Origin: Candidatus Adiutrix sp.
Lineage (GTDB): Bacteria; Desulfobacterota; Desulfarculia; Adiutricales; Adiutricaceae
DNA length: 11,691 nucleotides
NCBI GenBank assembly: GCA_031286085.1
Contig: JAITUX010000224.1
Location: 1-11,691, forward strand
Direction of reading: 5' to 3'
Made by a program: the position numbers and the translations under genes. Position 1 is the stretch's first letter, and every line of letters starts with the position of its first letter. Shown one piece after another: positions 1 through 5,515 of this stretch. The notes below the pieces were generated by a model that worked only from the letters and a program-made list of their open reading frames with translations, searched no databases and was not told the origin of the DNA.

Positions 1-2
1 TA

Positions 3-161
3 AAGGAACTTCACCGCTACCTGGTAGGCTGGTTCCGGGAACACATCAAGGGCCAGGACCAGCCTTTCGCGGAATTCTACAAAAAAAGACAGCGGCTTCC
101 CGGAAAAGCCGCCCCCAAAAAACACGGCTTTTTTTACCGGCTTTTCCATTTCTGGCGGTAG
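3..161 (+). CDS. Bacteriohemerythrin, C-terminal fragment (5' end outside window)
   Basis: This is the last 52 codons of a gene entering from the left, ending in TAG at 159-161. The readable part begins KELHRYLVGWFREHIKGQD and ends in a basic tail rich in Lys, Arg, Phe and Tyr. The W-x3-H-I-x3-D pattern (here WFREHIKGQD) is the final helix signature of hemerythrin-like domains, where the His and the Asp of HxxxxD bind the diiron centre. Family knowledge: bacteriohemerythrins bind O2 reversibly and act in oxygen sensing, storage or delivery, either alone or as domains of chemotaxis receptors. The basic tail after the domain is longer than in minimal hemerythrins. The N-terminal part cannot be seen, so a larger multidomain protein is possible. 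The call rests on one short motif in the right setting. Confidence 0.7.
   Translation, partial: KELHRYLVGWFREHIKGQDQPFAEFYKKRQRLPGKAAPKKHGFFYRLFHFWR
104..135 (+). terminator. Possible intrinsic terminator inside the 3' end of the hemerythrin gene
   Basis: AAAAGCCG at 104-111 pairs perfectly with CGGCTTTT at 125-132 across a 13-nt loop, and the T run continues to 135. It lies within the last codons of the gene. A competing 7-bp stem (GCGGCTT 92-98 with AAGCCGC 106-112) uses the same left arm. The loop is long and four of the pairs are A-T, so the strength is uncertain. Confidence 0.35.
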
Positions 162-208
162 CGGGTGGGCTGAACTCCGTGTAACCGCCGAAGCGGCCTA
201 TTGGGTGA

Positions 209-272
209 AATGTTTTCCACATAAGTTTCAGTAATTGTTAATCTAATTCGAATATTAGTTCTGGAAAACATT
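209..272. repeat. 11-bp perfect inverted repeat with 42-bp AT-rich centre
   Basis: AATGTTTTCCA at 209-219 is the exact inverse complement of TGGAAAACATT at 262-272. The centre holds a smaller inverted pair (CTAAT 243-247 with ATTAG 254-258). It lies in the gap between the hemerythrin stop and the small-protein operon, and no gene was seen in 162-349. It could be a structured RNA, a miniature element remnant or a protein-binding palindrome. A separate 7-bp hairpin (CTTTAAA 322-328 with TTTAAAG 333-339) follows in the same gap. Confidence 0.6.
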
Positions 273-349
273 AAAAAAATGTGATAAAATGGTTTCTAGG
301 AAGCGGGTGAAGCAGGGTAAGCTTTAAATATTTTTAAAGTCCCGTCCAC

Positions 350-377
350 AAAAAAGCCCCGGCTTTTGGCCGGGGCT
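350..377 (-). terminator. Intrinsic terminator of the small-protein operon
   Basis: Read on the minus strand, AGCCCCGGC (377-369) pairs perfectly over 9 bp with GCCGGGGCT (363-355) around a 5-nt loop, followed by a run of six T (355-350). It begins 24 bp beyond the stop codon of the 28-residue ORF, which supports that ORF being the end of a real transcript. Confidence 0.85.
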
Positions 378-401
378 GGCATAGGAAATATCACAGGGGG
401 G

Positions 402-488
402 TCAGTCGCGGTAGCCTTTGCTATGGAGATACACACCCCAGAGTGTAATAGCCACAATGATAATGCCCACCAGTAAATATGTGTTCAT
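402..488 (-). CDS. Small single-pass membrane protein, 28 residues
   Basis: ATG at 488-486 opens a 28-codon frame beginning MNTYLLVGIIIVAITLWGVY and ending in a short basic tail with the last residue Asp; the stop is TGA at 404-402. Residues 4-21 form one uninterrupted hydrophobic helix, so a membrane location is likely. The start overlaps the stop of the upstream 52-residue ORF (ATGA), and a purine-rich GGAAGGGGG lies just upstream, so the two are probably translationally coupled. A strong terminator follows. I do not recognise the family. One-helix proteins of this size are often accessory subunits of membrane complexes, but no partner is visible here and function is unassigned. The support is the ribosome-binding site, the overlap, the hydrophobic composition and the terminator rather than homology. 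Confidence 0.7.
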   Translation of the reverse strand: MNTYLLVGIIIVAITLWGVYLHSKGYRD

Positions 489-643
489 TGTTGCCCCCTT
501 CCGCTCATGAAACGGGTTAGTAAGAAACTTCCAGTCAAGGCCGCAATCCCAAGAGCAACTGCCAGGTTTTGGCCTTGAAACAGGCCGATTAAAAATGAAC
601 CTACGGCCATTTTTTCCAAAAAATCAGCCATTCGCTTAATCAT
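485..643 (-). CDS. Small membrane protein, 52 residues, first gene of a two-gene mini-operon
   Basis: ATG at 643-641 opens a 52-codon frame whose TGA (487-485) overlaps the next start. The protein has a short amphipathic head (MIKRMADFLEKMAVGSF), then a hydrophobic region at about residues 15-45 (roughly VGSFLIGLFQ and LAVALGIAALTGSFLLTRF) that can form two short helices, and ends in Gly/Arg/Gln. A GAGGG sequence lies 11 nt upstream of the start; an internal Met at codon 5 is an alternative start with a poorer ribosome site. The gene lies downstream of a near-consensus promoter (766-794) and a leader containing three inverted repeats. The layout (charged helix, FLxG hydrophobic hairpin, basic end) loosely recalls other uncharacterised small bacterial membrane proteins, but I cannot name a family with confidence. 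Confidence 0.7.
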   Translation of the reverse strand: MIKRMADFLEKMAVGSFLIGLFQGQNLAVALGIAALTGSFLLTRFMSGRGQQ

Positions 644-683
644 AATACCATGAACCCTCTTTTTTCACCAACGCGGGGTCAGC

Positions 684-742
684 GCCGGGTTGTGAGCCCC
701 GGCCAAATGCCAGGACTGGCAGGTAAATCAAGTGGTTGATTT
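684..742 (-). promoter_or_regulatory. Leader with three consecutive inverted repeats upstream of the small-protein operon
   Basis: Three inverted repeats follow one another in the predicted 5' leader of the minus-strand transcript: AAATCAA/TTGATTT (725-731 with 736-742, loop 4), TGCCA/TGGCA (708-712 with 717-721, loop 4), and GCCGGG/CCCGGC (684-689 with 698-703, loop 8). The gaps between them are 3 and 4 nt. The last one ends about 40 nt before the start codon. They could be RNA stem-loops controlling translation or stability, or, for the first, an operator just downstream of the transcription start. I do not recognise a named riboswitch class. Confidence 0.5.
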
Positions 743-765
743 CCAGAATATACACATGTGAAAAT

Positions 766-794
766 ACTATACGCTTTTATACGCTATTTATCAA
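766..794 (-). promoter_or_regulatory. Sigma-70 promoter of the small-protein operon
   Basis: On the minus strand, TTGATA (794-789), a 17-bp spacer and TATAGT (771-766) make a near-consensus promoter. The predicted start near 759 gives a leader of about 115 nt. The spacer and -10 carry a direct repeat AGCGTATA (785-778 and 775-768) with a 10-bp period. Confidence 0.75.
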
Positions 795-818
795 AATTCC
801 ATAAAACCGGGATGGACG

Positions 819-837
819 GGAATAAACCGGAATAAAC
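819..837 (-). repeat. Direct repeat GTTTATTCC x2, 10-bp period, upstream of the small-protein promoter
   Basis: On the minus strand GTTTATTCC occurs at 837-829 and again at 827-819, one helical turn apart, with a weaker relative (GGTTTTAT, 808-801) closer to the -35 box. The position, about 60-80 bp upstream of the predicted start, fits an activator-binding site. This function is inferred from position and period only. Confidence 0.45.
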
Positions 838-881
838 AGCTAAATTATTGAATTGTTTGGGTTTGCGTAAAAATTTGGCAA

Positions 882-904
882 TAAAAAAGCCCCCTTACGA
901 GGGC
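882..904 (-). terminator. Intrinsic terminator of the tRNA-Val gene
   Basis: On the minus strand GCCCTC (904-899) pairs with GGGGGC (894-889) around GTAA, with one G-T pair, followed by a six-T run (888-883). It starts 4 nt after the encoded CCA of the tRNA. Confidence 0.85.
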
Positions 905-908
905 AATT

Positions 909-984
909 TGGTGGGCGGTAGAGGATTCGAACCTCCGACTTCCACCGTGTGAGGATGGCACTCTAGCCGCTGAGTTAACCGCCC
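909..984 (-). tRNA. tRNA-Val (anticodon CAC), CCA encoded
   Basis: The minus strand folds into a complete cloverleaf: acceptor GGGCGGT with ACCGCCC, D arm ACTC/GAGT, anticodon stem CCATC/GGTGG (one T-G pair) with loop CTCACAC giving anticodon CAC (reads GUG), a 5-nt variable region, and T arm GGAGG-TTCGAAT-CCTCT (outer pairs with one G-T). The discriminator is A at 912, followed by encoded CCA at 911-909. A promoter lies directly upstream and a terminator directly downstream, so it can be transcribed alone, but no terminator separates it from the upstream accAD stop 77 bp away, so read-through could also supply it. Its 3' side faces an AT-richer region, yet no duplicated tRNA end was found. 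Confidence 0.97.
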
Positions 985-998
985 GGTCAAAAATTCAA

Positions 999-1025
999 TC
1001 TATAACAGGGAATGAAAAAAATCAA
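999..1025 (-). promoter_or_regulatory. Promoter of tRNA-Val (extended -10)
   Basis: On the minus strand TTGATT (1025-1020), a 15-bp spacer and TATAGA (1004-999) preceded by TG one base upstream (TGTTATAGA) form an extended -10 promoter. The tRNA 5' end lies 14 bp downstream of the -10. The spacer is short, which the extended -10 may offset. Confidence 0.6.
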
Positions 1026-1061
1026 GATTTTTATGTAATCCCGCCGCCCTGGGGCCGGCCG

Positions 1062-2924
1062 TCAGAGGCTCCAGTAGCGGTTGCTCCGGGGCTGCCCGTG
1101 CTCGTAATATTCAAGGTACTTCAAGACCCGGATCTTCAATTCCGACCGGGCCGCGGTTTCATGAATGCCCCGTATGTGGAAATAAAAGGGCAAATCCTCG
1201 TAAATCGCGTCCGAGGCCCGGCATAGGTTGACCGCCCGCACGTCCTCCTCGCGGACCGGGAAACCGCGCGCGGCCATGACCCGGGGCCCGGTGAAGATGA
1301 CCAGGGCGTTGGGTTCGGCCAGGATGACGTCGCCCAGGGCCGCGTAGCTGGCTATGGCTCCGCCCGTGGACGGGTCGCCCAGAATGGAGATGAATGGCAG
1401 GCCCACCCGCTTAAGCCGGGTCACGGCGTTGACGGTCTTGACCATCTGCATGAGGGCCGGTGTGCCTTCGTAGAGCCGGGCGCCGCCGGAACAGCACAGG
1501 CTGACCAGGGGCAGGTCCTTTTCAATGGCGTATTGGACCAGGCGGTAGAACTTCTCGCCGAAAACCACCCCCATGGTGCCGCCGGAAAAGTAGAACTCGC
1601 AGATGGCCAGGGCCACCCGGCGGCCGAAGATCCGGGCCTCTCCGGTGACCAGGGCCTCGCGGAAAGGCGAACGCTTGGCCTGCTTGGCCAGGAAGGCGGC
1701 GTATTCCGGCGTGAGCAGCGCGGGATGCAGGAGGTCGTGCACGGTCAGGTCCCGGTTCAGTTCCTGGAAGCTGTCCTCGTCGGAGAGGCACTTGATCCAG
1801 CCCAAGGCCCCCATGATGCTGCTGCGGCCGCACTCAGGGCAGACGTAGTGGTTGTCCATGAACTTGTCCAGGGCGATGACCGCCCCGCAGCCCTCCCGGT
1901 CCTCGCCCTTAAGGCTCAGTTCGCCGCACTTGACGAACTCGCCCGGGCGGCGGCTGGCCGGATCCTGCCAGTCGCCCCAGTCGTCGCCGGGCTGAAGGTC
2001 CAGGTCGCTGGCGGTGAAGGTCTTGATGTCCGGAGAAGGCACATGCTTGCGCCTGAGCGGCGTCAGGCTGAACCAGGAAGTCCACTTTTTGCCCTCCTCC
2101 CCGACGTCACGGGCGGTCACGCCGAAGGCCGCCGCGCGCCGGCGGCGCACCCGGATGAGGCTTTCGACCTTGACCCGGCCCAGGGCTCGCACCGTTTTCT
2201 CCAGGTAGGCCCCCATGACCCGGGCGTAGCCGGCCACGTCGGTGACCTTGGAGGGGGCCTCCAGCACCTTGTCTATGACCCCGAAGTCCTTCAGCTCCGC
2301 CGCCGTGGGCTTGGAAATCAGAAGGGCCTCCTTGACCTTGGAGGCGTCGCGGAAAATTATGGCCGCCAGGCTTTCCGGCGGGGCCGTGGCGTAGAGCGCG
2401 TCGTCAAACTGGGCCCGCCGGTCGGTCATCTGAATGGCCAGGGCGCCCCCGCTGCCGCCCTCGCCTATGACCACGCTCACCGTGGGAATGGGCACGGTCA
2501 GAAAGACCTTGATGAGCTGGGCTATGAAAAAGGCCTGGAATTTCCTGGCCGATTCCATGGAAATATCGGCCCCGTAAGTGTCTATGAGGGTGATGATGGA
2601 GACCGGCCGGCCCGCGGCGCGAAGGCTCACGGCCTTTTGAATGGAACTGATGATATTGGAATGGTCGTCGGCGGTCAGCATGCCGTGGTTCAGCTTGGCC
2701 AGGTCTTCCCGGGTGCGCAGGTTTTCCGGCTTGGGTTTCTGCTGGGCGATGACGAACAGGTCCCGGCCCCACTGCTCGGCCGCGCCCAGAATCAAGGTTT
2801 CGCTGGAATGTGGGCTCTGGCGGAAGCCGGGGAAAACGGCGTGGATGAGGTCGCTGGCCCGGGGCCGCAAGGGCGAACGGGTCCGCTTGCGGAACAGTTC
2901 CAGCACATCGACATGGTCAGGCAT
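1062..2924 (-). CDS. accAD: Fused acetyl-CoA carboxylase carboxyltransferase, alpha (AccA) then beta (AccD)
   Basis: This cytoplasmic enzyme transfers the carboxyl group from carboxybiotin to acetyl-CoA, giving malonyl-CoA for fatty acid synthesis. The 620 residues hold an alpha half (about 60-240) with DTYGAD (115-120; DTPGA in most AccA) and the oxyanion loop GEGGSGGALA (154-163), an Arg-rich linker (about 245-320), and a beta half with a zinc ribbon (C333, C346, C362, C365), GGTMG (448-452), SGGAR (479-483) and GDPSTGGA (516-523). The first zinc knuckle is C-x12-C rather than the usual C-x2-C; the rest (C-x15-C-x2-C) is normal. Two separate subunits would total about 620 residues, so this is a full fusion. 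The ATG has GGAG 6 nt upstream. A dedicated promoter lies at 3009-3037. The alpha-first order is opposite to the beta-then-alpha layout of single-chain propionyl-CoA carboxylase-type enzymes. Fusion and function are sure; the exact acyl-CoA preference is inferred. Confidence 0.93.
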   Translation of the reverse strand: MPDHVDVLELFRKRTRSPLRPRASDLIHAVFPGFRQSPHSSETLILGAAEQWGRDLFVIAQQKPKPENLRTREDLAKLNHGMLTADDHSNIISSIQKAVSLRAAGRPVSIITLIDTYGADISMESARKFQAFFIAQLIKVFLTVPIPTVSVVIGEGGSGGALAIQMTDRRAQFDDALYATAPPESLAAIIFRDASKVKEALLISKPTAAELKDFGVIDKVLEAPSKVTDVAGYARVMGAYLEKTVRALGRVKVESLIRVRRRRAAAFGVTARDVGEEGKKWTSWFSLTPLRRKHVPSPDIKTFTASDLDLQPGDDWGDWQDPASRRPGEFVKCGELSLKGEDREGCGAVIALDKFMDNHYVCPECGRSSIMGALGWIKCLSDEDSFQELNRDLTVHDLLHPALLTPEYAAFLAKQAKRSPFREALVTGEARIFGRRVALAICEFYFSGGTMGVVFGEKFYRLVQYAIEKDLPLVSLCCSGGARLYEGTPALMQMVKTVNAVTRLKRVGLPFISILGDPSTGGAIASYAALGDVILAEPNALVIFTGPRVMAARGFPVREEDVRAVNLCRASDAIYEDLPFYFHIRGIHETAARSELKIRVLKYLEYYEHGQPRSNRYWSL

Positions 2925-2947
2925 CGGCTACTCCGGTTTCCGGTTTT

Positions 2948-2968
2948 CCGCCCGCCTGAAGCGGGCGG
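2948..2968 (-). promoter_or_regulatory. GC hairpin in the accAD leader
   Basis: CCGCCCGC (2948-2955) and GCGGGCGG (2961-2968) form a perfect 8-bp stem with a 5-nt loop, ending about 23 nt before the accAD start codon. No T run follows on either strand, so it is not an intrinsic terminator. It could affect ribosome access or mRNA stability. Confidence 0.5.
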
Positions 2969-3008
2969 CCGCGGCCCGGCCCAGGGCTGGCCGGGCGGGC
3001 GGAGAGAG

Positions 3009-3037
3009 AGTATAGCCGAAAACCAGGGGTTTGGCAA
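3009..3037 (-). promoter_or_regulatory. accAD: Promoter of accAD with palindrome over the -35 box
   Basis: On the minus strand TTGCCA (3037-3032), a 17-bp spacer and TATACT (3014-3009) form a good sigma-70 promoter with a predicted start near 3002. A perfect 13-bp palindrome, GGTTTGGCAAACC (3028-3040), covers the -35 box entirely and is a candidate repressor operator. It lies 12-24 bp past the TPR gene stop, so accAD has its own start besides any read-through. Confidence 0.7.
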
Positions 3038-3051
3038 ACCGGCCGGGCCCG

Positions 3052-5277
3052 TCAGCGCTTTTGGCGCATCATTTCGGCCACCTCGTAGGCGGCGTTGGCC
3101 TGGCTGATCTTCTTCTGTTCCTTGAGGACGTCGCCCAGCACCTTGTGGGCCACGTAGCTCTTGGGGGCCAGCCGGGTGCAGAGCCGGGCCTCGGCCAGGG
3201 CGACCATGTTGTCGCCCAGACGCTGGTAGCACATGGCCAGCCAGATATGGGGCTCGGGCACGTCCGGCCTGACTGAGATGAGGCGCTTGAGGTAGGGCAC
3301 CGCTTCCTGGTAGCGGTATTCGTTGTATAGGGTCTTGACCTTGAGCATGACCAGTTCGCCGTGGTAGGGCCACTTGCTCAGGCCCCGATCCAGCCATTCG
3401 TAGGCTTCGGCCTGCTGGCCGATGCTGAAGAGATAATTCATGAAGGCCATGGTCTCATGATGATCCGGGTTGGCCTTGAGGCCGTAAGACAACAGCTTGG
3501 CCAGATCCTTGAGGCGCTGCCCCTCCTCCATCTGGCCCATCTCGAACAGGAGATCGCCCCACATGATGTGAGGCTTGGGCTCGCGGGGATGCTTTTCGGC
3601 CAGGGCTTTATAGATGGGCAGGGCCTCCTCCCGCCGCTGGTGCTTTCGGCAGAAGTCGGCCAGGCGATACTGGAGATCGTCGTTGTCCGGGTCCAGGGCC
3701 ACTATTTCCCGGAAATACCTTAAGGCTTCGTCGACGTTGCCCTGCTTCATGTAGAGGTTGTACAGGCGCCAGCGGAGGCCGGTGTTGTCGGGGCTCAGGA
3801 CGGCCGCCTCGCCCAAAAATTTCAAGCCCTCTTCGGATCTCTGCTCCTTGAGGCACATCTCGCCGATGGTCATCCGGAGGCCGGCGTTGTCGGGGCTCAG
3901 GGCGGCCGCCTCGCCCAGGAATTTCACGCCCTCGTCGGTCTGGCGCTCCTTGAAGCATATATCGGCTATGGTCATCCGGAGGCCGCCGTTGTCGGGGCTC
4001 AGGACGGCCGCCTCGCGCAGGAATTTCAAGCCCTCCTTGGTCAGGTGCTGCTTGAAGCATATATCGGCTATGTTCATCCGGAGGCCGGCGTTGTCGGGGC
4101 TCAGGGCGGCCGCCTCGCGCAGGAATCTCACGGCCTCCTTGGGCGCGTTCTCCTTGAAGCGGATTTCGCCCATGGTCATCTTGGCGCTGTAGTCCCGGGG
4201 ATTTTCCTTGAGCCGCTTCATAAGGTTGCCCCAGACGGCCAGGCGCTCGCCTTCGGCGTCGTTGCCGAGCCTCCGCTCGGAGGCGCCTTTCAGCAGATGG
4301 TATTCGTAATCTTCCGGGTGCTGGGCCAGCCCGGCGGAGTAAACCTGATAGACCTTTTTATTCAGACGCAATTCCGCGTACACCCGGCCCATGGTCTTTA
4401 AAAGCTCGCTGTTGTCCGGCGCGTAGAAATGGTTGATGAGGATGGGCTCGACGAGGGAGATGGCCATTTTGGGCTGTTTGCGGTCGAGAAAGGCCTGGGC
4501 CAGGGAAACGGCGGCCTCCAGGTCGTCGCGGTTGTGCAGAAGGCGTTCCAGGCTCTCGGCTATGGTGAACTCGCGGTTGGCCTCATCGGTGAGACCCAGG
4601 CGGAAATAGGCCCGGCCCAGGCCGTCGTAGGCGGGTACGGACAAAGGCCTCAGGGCCAGGATGTCGCGATACGCCCTGACGGCTTCGTTCAGGCGGCCCT
4701 GCATGATCAGGTTGCCGGCCCGGCGCATCATGCTGCCCGGCTTCCTTTGCATGCCCAGGGAAAATATGGCCTGGTCGAACAAATCGTCCAGGGGCGGGAT
4801 GGCCTTGAACTGCTTCCACAGCCAGATGAAGAATACTTTAAGGAAGCCTAAGAAGGCCGTCAGGTAAGGCAGGCGCAGCCAGAGCGCGTCCATGGCCCTG
4901 GCTTCCTGGGTCGCGACCCGTTGAGACTCGGCCTGGGCCGCCACGGCCCCGGCCTGATTGTCTTCGATGAATTCGTCCTCCTCGGAGGACGGGGCGGAGG
5001 CTTCGGCCGGCGGGGCTTCAGGCAGAGGCGGCGGCAGGTCCTCGGCCCCCGGCGGCAGCGGGGCCGCGGGGCTCGGCGGCGGCAGATCCTCGGCCCCCGG
5101 CCCGGCCTCCAGGCCGCTCAAATCTATGCCCCCATCAGCGGCCGCGGCCACATATAGTTCCGCGCCGGCGCCCGGGTCCAGCCGTCCGCCCGGTCCCGGG
5201 CCGGGCGCCTCGGGATTAGGTTTGTCGCCAGCCGGCCCCGGACCGGACGCCTCGGGATTCAGTTTGTCGTCAGCCAT
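3052..5277 (-). CDS. TPR-repeat protein with Pro-rich head and one hydrophobic segment, 741 residues
   Basis: No named function is assignable. Residues 1-110 are low-complexity and Pro/Ala/Gly-rich, with repeated NPEA and GAEDLPPP motifs and an acidic stretch (EEDEFIED). Residues 138-157 (LTAFLGFLKVFFIWLWKQF region) are strongly hydrophobic and aromatic and probably sit in or on the inner membrane. From about residue 183 to the end there are 34-residue TPR units (helix pairs used for protein-protein contacts); four in the middle, each ending ALSPDN or VLSPDN, are nearly identical. The start chosen is ATG 5277, with AGGTGA about 6 nt upstream; a GTG three codons earlier (5286) overlaps that ribosome site. 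An extended -10 promoter lies at 5338-5346. It sits between accAD and accC, but nothing in it resembles a biotin carrier domain, so a direct role in carboxylation is not shown. It is probably a scaffold. Confidence 0.85.
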   Translation of the reverse strand: MADDKLNPEASGPGPAGDKPNPEAPGPGPGGRLDPGAGAELYVAAAADGGIDLSGLEAGPGAEDLPPPSPAAPLPPGAEDLPPPLPEAPPAEASAPSSEEDEFIEDNQAGAVAAQAESQRVATQEARAMDALWLRLPYLTAFLGFLKVFFIWLWKQFKAIPPLDDLFDQAIFSLGMQRKPGSMMRRAGNLIMQGRLNEAVRAYRDILALRPLSVPAYDGLGRAYFRLGLTDEANREFTIAESLERLLHNRDDLEAAVSLAQAFLDRKQPKMAISLVEPILINHFYAPDNSELLKTMGRVYAELRLNKKVYQVYSAGLAQHPEDYEYHLLKGASERRLGNDAEGERLAVWGNLMKRLKENPRDYSAKMTMGEIRFKENAPKEAVRFLREAAALSPDNAGLRMNIADICFKQHLTKEGLKFLREAAVLSPDNGGLRMTIADICFKERQTDEGVKFLGEAAALSPDNAGLRMTIGEMCLKEQRSEEGLKFLGEAAVLSPDNTGLRWRLYNLYMKQGNVDEALRYFREIVALDPDNDDLQYRLADFCRKHQRREEALPIYKALAEKHPREPKPHIMWGDLLFEMGQMEEGQRLKDLAKLLSYGLKANPDHHETMAFMNYLFSIGQQAEAYEWLDRGLSKWPYHGELVMLKVKTLYNEYRYQEAVPYLKRLISVRPDVPEPHIWLAMCYQRLGDNMVALAEARLCTRLAPKSYVAHKVLGDVLKEQKKISQANAAYEVAEMMRQKR
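3769..4176 (-). repeat. Four tandem 102-bp units encoding 34-residue TPR repeats
   Basis: Units begin at 3769, 3871, 3973 and 4075, each exactly 102 bp. The block beginning GTTGTCGGGGCTCA recurs at 3784, 3886, 3988 and 4090, and much of the rest of each unit is also conserved at the DNA level. Flanking TPR units (for example the one with its block at 3682) keep the period but have diverged. The pattern implies recent in-frame duplication or gene conversion. Confidence 0.9.
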
Positions 5278-5337
5278 TTGGTTCACCTGAAGCGTTCTGT
5301 CAAAATCGGCGTAGGCGCCCGCGGCCGCGCCGTTTCA

Positions 5338-5346
5338 ATTATAACA
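5338..5346 (-). promoter_or_regulatory. Extended -10 promoter of the TPR-protein gene
   Basis: On the minus strand TGTTATAAT (5346-5338) is a perfect extended -10. The region 17-18 bp upstream (TTTTCC/GTTTTC) is a poor -35. The predicted start near 5331 leaves a leader of about 54 nt, whose first part holds a GC-rich inverted repeat (GGCGC 5312-5316 with GCGCC 5325-5329). Confidence 0.6.
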
Positions 5347-5486
5347 ACAATACGGCCCCGGGAAAACAGGCGCTTCCGCCCCCAGGCCCCGGCTTCGGCG
5401 GCCTCCCGAGGGTCTTCGCCGGTTTTGTAGCAATAAACGCGCCAATACCTCCGGTTTCGTCAAAAAAAACGCGGCCGCCCGCTTAC

Positions 5487-5515
5487 TTGATTTTTGATTT
5501 GGCCGCCGGTATAAA
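5487..5515 (+). promoter_or_regulatory. accC: Promoter of accC
   Basis: TTGATT (5487-5492), a 17-bp spacer and TATAAA (5510-5515) form a good sigma-70 promoter. A second perfect -10 hexamer, TATAAT, lies at 5523-5528 without a well-placed -35. This promoter diverges from the TPR-gene promoter about 140 bp away. The rest of 5350-5486 shows no gene. Confidence 0.7.

Noticed and set aside
152..168. Possible att-site copy of the tRNA-Val 3' end (shared GGCGGTAG near the hemerythrin stop)
   Set aside because: The match is only about 8 bases before mismatches, and no integrase or other mobile gene is present, so an integrated element is not supported.
262..290. Possible plus-strand promoter TGGAAA-17-TAAAAT
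   Set aside because: It would transcribe into the minus-strand small-protein unit with no plus-strand gene downstream; the hexamers fall in AT-rich DNA and overlap the inverted repeat.
1533..3107. Long plus-strand open frame of 524 codons opposite accAD
   Set aside because: It lies antisense to accAD, whose domains are clear; the translation is low-complexity Gly/Ala/Arg/Gln with no family motifs, as expected from GC-rich antisense frames.
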